NCBI GenBank assembly: GCA_049840795.1
Contig: JASGJK010000030.1
Span: 1 to 64,000, forward strand
Length of the DNA stretch: 64,000 bases
From: UPXZ01 sp049840795
GTDB taxonomy: Bacteria; Bacteroidota; Bacteroidia; Bacteroidales; Paludibacteraceae
Reading direction: 5' to 3'
The notes beneath the pieces were generated by a model. It made no database searches. It saw only the letters and a program-made list of their open reading frames with translations, and had not been told where the DNA came from. Shown piece by piece: positions 56,687 through 64,000 of this stretch. How positions within the stretch are numbered: position 1 is the stretch's first letter; every line of letters begins with the position of its first letter. A program made the translations under genes and the position numbers.

Positions 56687-57040
56687 TTACCGTTTGGCTC
56701 CAGATTTTTTTCTTATATCAATTTTAAGTTCGCGTTCTGCAATGTTAATCATAGTGTTTAAGGCTAATGTTTTAAATTGCTCACGTTTGAGTTCTTCTTC
56801 TAATCGCTTTATCTTCAAATCTTTTGAAGAATCACTTTCGGTTGATTTTAATTGCTTTAACATTGGTGGTTGAATGGTTGGTTTTTCAACTCCAAATTTA
56901 CGAATCCAATTGGTTACACAATGCTTTCCTCTGAAATTATATTTCAACATTAGTTCTTGTTGTGTAAAATTACCTGATAGATAATCTTGAACTACTTGAA
57001 TTTTAATCTCGTCCGGTAATCGCTTTACTTTTTGTCTCAT
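56687..57040 (-). CDS. IS3 transposase, OrfA
   Basis: This 117-residue protein has an N-terminal HTH (IKIQVVQDYLSGNFTQQELMLKYNFRGKHCVTNWIRKFG) and a C-terminal leucine-zipper-like coiled coil (SKDLKIKRLEEELKREQFKTLALNTMINIAERELKIDI). It binds the IS ends and pairs with OrfB. Confidence 0.9.
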   Translation of the reverse strand: MRQKVKRLPDEIKIQVVQDYLSGNFTQQELMLKYNFRGKHCVTNWIRKFGVEKPTIQPPMLKQLKSTESDSSKDLKIKRLEEELKREQFKTLALNTMINIAERELKIDIRKKSGAKR

Positions 57041-57270
57041 AATCCTGTATTTTATTTACTTTTTTTGTAAACCTATTTCAGGACTAGACAGGGTAAAGTT
57101 TTTCAATGTTCCATCCCATCTCGAAGCAGAATCGGTAATTGTAAAGTTTCATAACGTTATTGATAGCATTTTTCCTCTTCCGAGTGTAGTAAGGATGCAG
57201 TCCGAACGTAACTCGGAAGAGGAAATGATAAAAAGGTTGATTATTTTTGTTTTACCAAAATAAAAATAAT

Positions 57271-58136
57271 ATGCAACAAATCTATCATTCAAATGCCAAA
57301 ACAAATATAAACAATCGAGAGCAAATACAAAAATTTTCTTCCGTTTCAAATGAAGAATTGGCCACTCGATTTAATGTTTCCTGTCAAACAATTTCTAAAT
57401 GGAAGAATAGGAATTTTCAACAAGATGCTTCAAGTTGTCCCAAAAACATCGATTATGCCCTGTCTGAATTAGAAACAGTATTAGCGATAAGTATCAGGCG
57501 TAGCTCGTGGCTTCCATTAGATGAAGTTTATGAAACGATTTTAGAACAGAATGCAACCCATTTCAAGAAGTTCTGTTTATCGTTGTTTAGTCAAAAATGG
57601 TATAAATAAAGTTCCGCAGGAGCAAAAAGATAAAGCGAAGAAGTTTAAGTCGTATCAGCCTGGTTATTTACATATTGACGTTGCCTGTCTGCCTAAATTC
57701 AATGGTGAAAGTGCCTACTTGTTCGTGGCAATGGATAGAGCCACAAGAGCGCTATACTATAAGATTTATGATGATAAAAAGCTCAATCAACGGCTGATTT
57801 TTTTGATGAATGCTTCGATTTTTTTCCTTTTAAAATCACTCAGATACTAACCGATAACGGATTGGAATTTACAAATCGGTTAATTATGAGTAAAAAAGGA
57901 GAAAAGACTCATTATCAGATGTTAAATGTAATAAAAATGAAATTAAACACCGTTTGACTAAACCCTGTACGCCCAAAATAAACGGAACCATAAAAAATAA
58001 TACGATTCTAAAAACAAATAACAAAAACAAGGATGAAATGATATTAGATTTAATGCAGTTCTTGTTCTATTATAATCTAAACAGAAGACACTGTTCACTC
58101 AGACGAGTACTCAACGTAACATTTTCAAGCAATTGA
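57271..58136 (+). pseudogene. Decayed IS481-type transposase
   Basis: Several frames together show an HTH part (SNEELATRFNVSCQTISKWKNR), a linker (ISRSSVYRCLVKNGINKVP), then the integrase core (YQPGYLHIDVACLPKFNGESAYLFVAMDRATRALYYKIY, ILTDNGLEFTNRL, NLNRRHCSLR). At least three breaks and no full C-terminus. It fits the IS481 family and is not functional. Confidence 0.75.
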
Positions 58137-58316
58137 AGAATGATTCCTCTTAAAACCAGAAATATTTAACATTAAATCTGATGTATTCAAATATAAAATA
58201 CTAAATTTGAACCAAAATATAATCAACTTACATCAACAACCTTGTGAAACTTGACACCTAATGATATAATTGTTGTAATTATGAAAAATTGACTGTTGAC
58301 AAAACAGCTCAATGAA

Positions 58317-61145
58317 ATGAAAAAGAATAAACAATATCTCACAACTTTATTGTTGGCGCTGTCTTTCCTTTGCGAAGCGGCTATTCCCACCGGCTATTAC
58401 TATCAGCTGCGTGGCAAAAACAAGTCACAATTAAAATCGGCTCTTTCTGAGGTTTCGTCTCCGATGACTGTTCTTGATTACGGGAGCGGAGAGGGGTTTA
58501 CGTGGCAAGGTTTTTATAAAACTGACCGCAACGAAGACAATACCGTGAAAGATATGTACTCCACGATTGTACGGAGTTTCAACGGGTATAAATCCATTGA
58601 CGGTATGGCTATTGAACATTCGTTTCCGAAAAGCTGGTGGGGTGGATATGAGAATATGGCGTATAAAGATTTATTTAACCTTTATCCGGCAGACTCTTAT
58701 ACAAACGGCATAAAAAACAATCTTCCGCTGGGAGAAGTGGCAGGTACTCCGATTCTTGATAATGGAAAATCAAGAATCGGAAAAAACGGTTTTGAAACCA
58801 CATATACCGATAATAGTTTTGAACCTGCGGACGAATTCAAAGGTGATTTTGCCCGTTCGTATATGTATATGGCTTCTGTATATGAGAATTTAGCTTCGCT
58901 ATGGAACTCACCGATGCTTATGAATACCGCGTATCCGGCTTGGAAACCCTGGGCTATTAATTTGCTGCTGAAATGGAGCAGGCAAGATCCGGTAAGCGAC
59001 AAAGAACGAGCGCGTAACGATAGTATTTACACCATTCAAAGCAATCGAAATCCATTTATAGATCATCCTGAGCTGGCAGAATATATTTGGGGAAACGATA
59101 CCACATATATATTTGATTATCCGATAGAGGAAGGTTCATTTTTGATTGCGCCAAGACGACAAACAAAATTGGATTTCGGAGTATTGTTTATAAATACGAC
59201 AAAAACGATTAAATTAAATATTCAGGGAGTAAATATTACCTCGTCAGTATCCGTCTCCTTATCAAAAAAAAGTTCTCCGTTTTCGCTCTCCTCTGATGTA
59301 ATAATACCTGCCGATATACATACTGGCTACGAAATTCAAATAAATTATGCTCCTCTCACCACCGGACAAATACTTGATACGCTGATAATTAATGGAGGAG
59401 GACTGAGTGAGGTAACACGTGTTCCTTTGTCAGGGATTGCTACATCTGAATTTATTGTAACCGAACCTTCGGATGTAACACCGGTTGGAGGAACGCTCCA
59501 CTGGATAGAAGATCCACAGGCGACGGATTATAAAGTATCCCTCTATCAGGGCGATACCAAAGCCGGTGATTTGATTATTTCGGGATATTACGAAGGAGCT
59601 TCCAACGACAAAGCCATTGAAATTTATAATGGAACGGGCGCAGTGGTCAATTTAGCCAATTATTCGTTAAAAAAACAGACAAATGGAGCAGGCGAATATG
59701 TGGTAAGTTACAAATTATCGGGAACATTACAAAATAACCAGACATATATTGTGGTGAATAACGCTGCAACAAATGCTGATTTAAAAGCAAAAGCAAGTGC
59801 GTTTACCGATTCCGTCTGCGCGTTTAATGGTAATGATGCCATAGCATTGTTCCGAAACGGAGTGCCGGTGGATATTGTAGGCAAGCTCGGTGGCGGTGCC
59901 GATTATATGTGGGGATTAGATAAAATTTTGAAAAGAAACACGGACGTAACACATCCCAATATGCACTTCAATTTGTCTGAATGGACAGAATTTCCTTATA
60001 CAAGTATCGAAAAGATGGGGTCACATAGTATAAATTTTGCTACGCAAAGTAGTTATATATTGCAAAATGTATCGATAGGAAAAACAACGAGCTATTCGGT
60101 AAACAATATAAATCCCAATCAAAAATACACTTATAAAGTAACTTCGATGCGGAGTAACGTAGCAATAAATTCGGTTAATACACAGCAGCTAAAAACAGAA
60201 TCATTGGAAGCTCCTATGGCGCTGGACGCCACGGAACTGAATCCGACTAATTTTATGGCAAACTGGAGTGAGAGTTCGTATGCACAAGAATACGCTTTTG
60301 ATTTGATGAAACTATCAGGCAATGTTGTTACGGATACTGAAGGATTTGATATAGTGATAGGAACAACAGGAAAGCCTTTACCTGCCGGTTGGACTGCTAC
60401 CGCGAGTGGAAGCTATAATACAACGGCAAGTTCAGGAGCTGCAATTCCTTCTATGCAACTGAAAAATTCCGGAGAGTGGTTGCAAACGCCTGTTTATTCG
60501 GATATTATTACAAAGTTAAGTTTTATGTACCGCTTCCCGTCGTCAGCTACCGGTTCCTATTTGAAGATTGAAGCGCAAAATACATCCGGATGGACAAAAA
60601 TAGATAGCATCTCCTATGCCGGAAGTACTTCAAAGTATTTCCCTACGTATAGTTTGTCGCCGAATGCCGCTTACACCACCGTCCGGTTTACATATACCAA
60701 AGTAGCAGGTAATCTGGCATTAGATGACATTTCCATTATGCACGGGAAGGTTGACACAGTGTTTGTGACGAAAGATTATCCGGTCTCAGCGCTTCAATAC
60801 AAGGTCGAGAATCTGAACGAAGACAATACGTATTATTACAGAGTTAGAGCCAACTACGGAAATTCATATTCAGACTATTCCAATGTAATCAAAGTGGTAA
60901 TACTAAAAACCGGAGTTAAACAAAATAGAGATAATACGTATAAAATAGGAGGGGGCAAAAATTCTATAACCGTTTTTAACTTGTCAGGAAGCGAAGTCAT
61001 CAAGCTCTACTCCATCACAGGAAGTCTTCTAAACAGAATACAAGTCTGCTCAAATACTGTGTCTATCCCCTTGGTATGTGCCGGAATCTATCTTTTAGAA
61101 ATAGATAACGGAGAAGGAAGGGAAGTGTATAAAGCGATAAGGTAA
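58317..61145 (+). CDS. Secreted endonuclease I with lamin-tail and sorting domains
   Basis: The product is 942 residues from ATG 58317 (MKKNKQYLTTLLLALSFLCEA, signal peptide). Residues 25-270 are an endonuclease I His-Me finger nuclease (MAIEHSFPKSWWGG, DLFNLYPADSYTN). A beta-sandwich follows, then a lamin-tail domain (GDLIISGYYEGASNDKAIEIYN, NDAIALFRNGVPVDIVG), then FN3-like parts (YRVRANYGNSYSDYSNVIKV). The C-terminal ~80 residues (ITVFNLSGSEVIKLYSITGSLLNRIQ...GIYLLEID) look like a type IX secretion sorting domain. It probably degrades extracellular DNA. Intact. Confidence 0.85.
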   Translation: MKKNKQYLTTLLLALSFLCEAAIPTGYYYQLRGKNKSQLKSALSEVSSPMTVLDYGSGEGFTWQGFYKTDRNEDNTVKDMYSTIVRSFNGYKSIDGMAIEHSFPKSWWGGYENMAYKDLFNLYPADSYTNGIKNNLPLGEVAGTPILDNGKSRIGKNGFETTYTDNSFEPADEFKGDFARSYMYMASVYENLASLWNSPMLMNTAYPAWKPWAINLLLKWSRQDPVSDKERARNDSIYTIQSNRNPFIDHPELAEYIWGNDTTYIFDYPIEEGSFLIAPRRQTKLDFGVLFINTTKTIKLNIQGVNITSSVSVSLSKKSSPFSLSSDVIIPADIHTGYEIQINYAPLTTGQILDTLIINGGGLSEVTRVPLSGIATSEFIVTEPSDVTPVGGTLHWIEDPQATDYKVSLYQGDTKAGDLIISGYYEGASNDKAIEIYNGTGAVVNLANYSLKKQTNGAGEYVVSYKLSGTLQNNQTYIVVNNAATNADLKAKASAFTDSVCAFNGNDAIALFRNGVPVDIVGKLGGGADYMWGLDKILKRNTDVTHPNMHFNLSEWTEFPYTSIEKMGSHSINFATQSSYILQNVSIGKTTSYSVNNINPNQKYTYKVTSMRSNVAINSVNTQQLKTESLEAPMALDATELNPTNFMANWSESSYAQEYAFDLMKLSGNVVTDTEGFDIVIGTTGKPLPAGWTATASGSYNTTASSGAAIPSMQLKNSGEWLQTPVYSDIITKLSFMYRFPSSATGSYLKIEAQNTSGWTKIDSISYAGSTSKYFPTYSLSPNAAYTTVRFTYTKVAGNLALDDISIMHGKVDTVFVTKDYPVSALQYKVENLNEDNTYYYRVRANYGNSYSDYSNVIKVVILKTGVKQNRDNTYKIGGGKNSITVFNLSGSEVIKLYSITGSLLNRIQVCSNTVSIPLVCAGIYLLEIDNGEGREVYKAIR

Positions 61146-61679
61146 AATAGCGGCATCTTGTCATGTCTTTTACATAACCTCTAAAAGGCGTGGTAGCTGA
61201 AAAATATACAGGTCATCTTGCGTATAATCATAAATATCGGTGAAGTATTAAGCGAAACAACCTCTTCCCCCCCAACTCCTATCTGCCACCGTCCTTGCCA
61301 AGCCGCATCGGCTTTCAGCATATACCTCCCCAGGACATTCGCACACCAACGGATGCCCTGCTTGTGTTTGGCGCACAGCTTCGGCACCCATTCCCCTTCA
61401 GCAGCAATGCCTTTGCACCGCTTTCTGGCATCTTCCCTCCATGGGGCTGCTGTCGCCATGAATCCGTGCAGTGGTTGTTGGGTTGCCTTCTTCTTGCTTG
61501 TCGCTGCTTCTTACGAGGATGTCGGGTTCGGATGTTCGGGAGCAGCCATCGCAGAGAGCGGAGGAATGTCGGGATGTTGGGCACTCCAGCGCAGAGGGAG
61601 GTGGGGTGCTGTCAGTGTGGTGGAGAAAGAAGAAAAAACTAATTTTGCAAAATATTGAATAAGTACATAATAATTATTT
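61146..61679. other. GC-rich stretch without a convincing gene
   Basis: From about 61260 to 61640 the GC content rises well above the surrounding AT-rich DNA. Open frames exist on both strands, the best being a minus frame at 61181-61459, but none has a family or start signal I can support. Confidence 0.4.
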
Positions 61680-62670
61680 GGTATAGGCGCTTAGTTCGCT
61701 GTTGTTATTTTATTTTTAATCAATCTCTTAGGTTCGCTTAGAACCATCCTTTTTATGAGTAAATCGAAGATTGACCCCATCATTGTCCGTCTATTATAAC
61801 GAAAATGATATTCATCGAGATAACCTTGCATCCGTTCTTTTGAACAATGGTGGTGTATTCCTCGTAGCCATCCCTGAATGTTCATTATGTGAATATGCAA
61901 CTGCTGCATGCCTTTCCCTTTCTCCGAAGGTATTTGTTCTAAGTTTGGATAGTCTTTTTTCAATGGTAAATAACCTTTCCAAACATCAGTAATAACATTT
62001 GCATCGTTGCTGATATATGTTTGAAAAAATGGTCTAAATTCTTTGCTCGAAGCATGCTCAATTACTTGTGCATAAGCTCGACCAACACCTTTTTTATCTT
62101 CCAAAATTTCAAGCCCAACAATTACTAACTTCTTTTTACTGTCGCCACTACGACCAACTTTACCTTCTTCGTATTCTCCTATGAGAAACTCATCAACCTG
62201 AACTTTGCCCTCCAATCGGCTTTTACGGCTACTTGTCATTGCTTGTTGGATTTTCCACTTAAATTCCCATACTGTTTTCTGGCGCAATCCAAATTCCTCT
62301 GACAATTCCAATGAAGACATTCCTTTCTTCTTGGTGCTAATTTTAAAACAGATATGAAATGCGATAAGCAATGAAAATTTCAACTTGTCAAACATAGTTC
62401 CAGAAGTGGGGCTTTCATCGTAATTGCATTTGGCGCAACGATGTGAATAGGGCTTTTTGCCTTTGCCAAATTTCAAATGACCACACTTCTTACATTGGTA
62501 AGGATGCTCGGCTGACCATTTTATTTCTGAAACATAGCGATAGCAATCCTCCTGTGTCTGAAAATATTTATTGAACTCTATTGAATTCACTCCTATATAT
62601 TGTTTCCTAATATCCACGCTACAAAAGTAGCAGATTTATCCAAAATTACAGCGACCTAAACGCCTATACC
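61680..62670 (-). mobile_element. IS1595-family insertion sequence
   Basis: The terminal repeats GGTATAGGCGCTTAGTTCGC (61680...) and GGTATAGGCGTTTAGGTCGC (minus strand from 62670) enclose one transposase gene. Length 991 bases. No exact 8-base target duplication is seen. Confidence 0.9.
61691..62617 (-). CDS. IS1595-family transposase
   Basis: This 308-residue protein has an N-terminal zinc-binding domain (CKKCGHLKFGKGKKPYSHRCAKC) and an HTH (LELSEEFGLRQKTVWEFKWKIQQAM). The ISXO2-like catalytic core has VQVDEFLIGEYEEGKVGR, VITDVWKGYLPL and GIHHHCSKERMQGYLDEYHFRYNRR. Intact. Confidence 0.93.
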   Translation of the reverse strand: MDIRKQYIGVNSIEFNKYFQTQEDCYRYVSEIKWSAEHPYQCKKCGHLKFGKGKKPYSHRCAKCNYDESPTSGTMFDKLKFSLLIAFHICFKISTKKKGMSSLELSEEFGLRQKTVWEFKWKIQQAMTSSRKSRLEGKVQVDEFLIGEYEEGKVGRSGDSKKKLVIVGLEILEDKKGVGRAYAQVIEHASSKEFRPFFQTYISNDANVITDVWKGYLPLKKDYPNLEQIPSEKGKGMQQLHIHIMNIQGWLRGIHHHCSKERMQGYLDEYHFRYNRRTMMGSIFDLLIKRMVLSEPKRLIKNKITTAN

Positions 62671-62789
62671 AAAATAAATTTTTACCAAGTTGGTAACACC
62701 TTGGCAAAAATATCCACCAAAACCCACCAATTTTGCCAATACTAATTTCAGTCTTGAGTCTTAGCTCTTGATTCTAAAATCTAAATAAA

Positions 62790-63326
62790 ATGGCAAAATT
62801 CAATCTCGCACTTTCAAAAGTGCTCTCTCACGAAGGTGGTTACGTCAACGATCCTGATGATCTGGGTGGTGAAACTTACAAAGGAATATCACGTAACTCC
62901 TACTCCACCTGGGAAGGCTGGGAAATTATCGACAAAGGTAAAAAAGGTCCGGCTTTTCCCGCTAACATGATCAAACATGCCAGACTGCAACAACTTGTCG
63001 ATCAATTCTATTTCGACACATTCTGGAAACCTTTAAACGCAGAGCAAATCCAAAATCAGACTTCTGCTGATTCTGTATTTGACTTCGCTGTCAATTCAGG
63101 CCTCACCACTTTGGCGCGCCTTGTACAATCCATTGTCGGCGCTAAAATCGATGGTTGCATTGGAGAAATCACCCTCAACCAAATCAATTCGATGGATTTC
63201 GGACATTTCCAGGCTGCACTCACCGTTGCAAAAATGGAGTATTACATGAACATTATTCGCAAACGCCCAACCAGTAAGAAATTCTTACTCGGCCGGATCT
63301 TTCGCTCACTCTCATTCAATGATTAA
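62790..63326 (+). CDS. GH108 N-acetylmuramidase
   Basis: This 178-residue protein has VLSHEGGYVNDPDDLGGETYKGISRNSY (about 10-37), the family signature with catalytic Glu in HEGGY. SVFDFAVNSGLTTLARLVQSIVG is the peptidoglycan-binding-like middle part. Such enzymes cut peptidoglycan and occur in phages and on mobile elements. No signal peptide is seen. No holin is found near it. Confidence 0.85.
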   Translation: MAKFNLALSKVLSHEGGYVNDPDDLGGETYKGISRNSYSTWEGWEIIDKGKKGPAFPANMIKHARLQQLVDQFYFDTFWKPLNAEQIQNQTSADSVFDFAVNSGLTTLARLVQSIVGAKIDGCIGEITLNQINSMDFGHFQAALTVAKMEYYMNIIRKRPTSKKFLLGRIFRSLSFND

Positions 63327-63343
63327 TTATCACAAAGAACTCT

Positions 63344-63372
63344 GTAAGCCCCTTTAGGGGTTTGGGGTCATA
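63344..63372 (+). repeat. Short repeat AAGCCCCTTTAGGGG (copy 1)
   Basis: AAGCCCCTTTAGGGGTTTGG here and AAGCCCCATTTAGGGGGTTG at 63651-63670 flank the HTH gene. Both form small CCCC/GGGG hairpins and may be terminators or a dispersed repeat. Confidence 0.55.
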
Positions 63373-63384
63373 AACTAAAGACAT

Positions 63385-63651
63385 GTGTCTGCTCAAATCA
63401 TAACCACTGACGATCTCCGGGAGTTCAAAATCGAACTCCTGGACGAAATCCGGAACATTGTTTCCGAACAGAAATCCGCCACTACTAAAAAGTGGCTCAA
63501 ATCAGTTGAAGTCCGCAAACAGCTCAACATTTCACCCGGAACGTTACAAACGCTCCGAATCAATGGCACGTTGCCATACACAAAAATCGGCGGTACCAAT
63601 TATTACAACCTCACCGACATCGAAAAACTTCTTTCAAAAAACAAATCTTAA
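63385..63651 (+). CDS. Helix-turn-helix (HTH_17) protein
   Basis: This 88-residue protein has a GTG start at 63385 (MSAQIITTDDLREFKIELLDEIRNIV). KKWLKSVEVRKQLNISPGTLQTLRINGTLPYTKIGGTNYYN is the DNA-binding domain. Typical of regulators or excisionases at the start of Bacteroidetes mobile elements. It is followed by a replication or regulatory gene at 63720. Confidence 0.8.
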   Translation: MSAQIITTDDLREFKIELLDEIRNIVSEQKSATTKKWLKSVEVRKQLNISPGTLQTLRINGTLPYTKIGGTNYYNLTDIEKLLSKNKS

Positions 63652-63676
63652 AGCCCCATTTAGGGGGTTGAGGGTC
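63651..63676 (+). repeat. Short repeat AAGCCCCATTTAGGGG (copy 2)
   Basis: Second copy of the CCCC/GGGG element found at 63344, directly after the HTH gene stop. Confidence 0.5.
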
Positions 63677-63719
63677 ATTATCACATTAACTCATCATCAC
63701 ATTACCACATCAACACATC

Positions 63720-64000
63720 ATGAATTATATCCTCCAATTATCCGGTTTTTTTCAAAAGGTGGCAGTCGACGATCGTCTCAATCCGACACATGTTCAGTCT
63801 TTACATGGCCGTATTTCAATTCTGGAACTCCGAACGATTCCAGAATCCAGTTTCAATCTCCCGTCAGGAACTCATGCGAATCAGTAAAATCAGTGCAAAA
63901 GCAACCTATCATAAATGCATAAAAGACTTACACAATTTTGGGTATATCCAGTATATTCCATCTTACAATCCATTCAAAGGAAGCCTTGTTTACCTATTCG
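63720..64000 (+). pseudogene. Start of a DNA-binding/replication-type protein, cut by the window edge
   Basis: ATG 63720 begins MNYILQLSGFFQKVAVDDRLNPTHV. After a one-base slip near 63796 the frame continues YMAVFQFWNSERFQNPVSISRQELMRISKISAKATYHKCIKDLHNFGYIQYIPSYNPFKGSLVYL to the edge. The second part looks like a winged-helix domain, as found in proteins following HTH_17 genes in Bacteroidetes elements. The 3' end is outside the window. Confidence 0.65.

Larger units (their letters stand above)
55555..57090 (-). mobile_element. IS3-family insertion sequence
   Basis: The ends TGTATCGTCCTGAAAT (55555...) and, on the other strand, TGTCTAGTCCTGAAAT (from 57090) are matching inverted repeats extending to TTTACA. 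Between them are orfA and orfB in IS3 order. Length about 1.54 kb. No clear target duplication is seen. Confidence 0.85.

Noticed and set aside
61181..61662. Several open frames of 60-146 codons on both strands
   Set aside because: All arise in the GC-rich stretch, overlap one another and have no recognisable family, start site or conservation cue.
63393..63922. Alternative frames over the last HTH gene and the start of the next gene
   Set aside because: They are shadows of the HTH_17 gene and of the frameshifted gene at 63720, whose own frames carry recognisable domains.
1..64000. CRISPR arrays, rRNA genes or complete tRNA genes
   Set aside because: No regularly spaced repeats and no rRNA or full tRNA sequence were seen on either strand.

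Overview
The window comes from a Bacteroidales-type bacterium. Promoters repeatedly carry the Bacteroidetes -7 element TAnnTTTG. The mobile genes are of CTnDOT / Bacteroides ICE type (RteC, TopB, DUF4099/DUF3945, TraG/MobC coupling protein, MobB relaxase, MobA), and a secreted endonuclease I ends in what looks like a type IX secretion sorting domain, which points to a Porphyromonas/Dysgonomonas/Proteiniphilum-like host more than to gut Bacteroides. Almost all of the window is accessory DNA: remains of at least two mobilisable or conjugative elements, packed with phage-defence genes and insertion sequences.

Layout. 1-1.3 kb: a frameshifted relaxase. 1.3-16 kb: a defence island, with an XRE regulator, a WYL regulator, a DNA methyltransferase fused to a TRD and a histidine-kinase module, a receiver-domain protein split by an IS30 element, a type I restriction-modification system (HsdM, HsdS, HsdR) with a Doc/Fic toxin module nested inside it, a small Cys-rich protein, and a GIY-YIG + DUF1883-TIR pair. 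16.1-17.8 kb: an AbiEi/AbiEii type IV toxin-antitoxin. 17.98-18.0 kb: a tRNA-Ser 3'-end fragment, a likely attachment site, followed by a truncated tyrosine integrase. 19.5-28.6 kb: a HelD-like ATPase, nucleotidyltransferase, lipoprotein, CatB/Vat-like acetyltransferase, PAS-LuxR regulator, RteC, a structured RNA, and a five-gene chain of small modifying enzymes. 29-35.5 kb: HTH proteins, ArdA antirestriction, TopB, DUF4099/DUF3945. 35.8-41.6 kb: an operon of reverse transcriptase, HNH nuclease, PD-(D/E)xK nuclease and AbiH, the last split by an IS4 element. 41.6-51 kb: a CoiA-like gene, then a minus-strand operon XRE, large helicase, AbiH, Gabija-like GajA and GajB. 51.1-55.5 kb: the coupling protein, a P-loop protein, MobB and MobA. 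55.5-58.1 kb: an IS3 element and a decayed IS481-type transposase. 58.3-64 kb: secreted nuclease, IS1595 element, GH108 muramidase, HTH protein and the start of a DNA-binding protein.

How the genes may work together. Most genes either move the element (relaxases, coupling protein, integrase, topoisomerase, ArdA, RteC) or protect the host from phage. Two parts look new. The first is the RT-HNH-PD-(D/E)xK operon. The second is the methyltransferase-kinase plus receiver pair. The same inverted repeat, CTATGCA-N7-TGCATAG, sits at an identical distance from TACCTTTG in front of the methyltransferase-kinase gene and of the small Cys-rich gene before the TIR pair. This suggests that one regulator, most likely the WYL protein, controls both.

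Caveat. About 20 genes that otherwise look full length are broken by single-base frameshifts, several in homopolymers. This may reflect uncorrected sequencing indels, so 'pseudogene' below means 'broken in this sequence', not proven dead.
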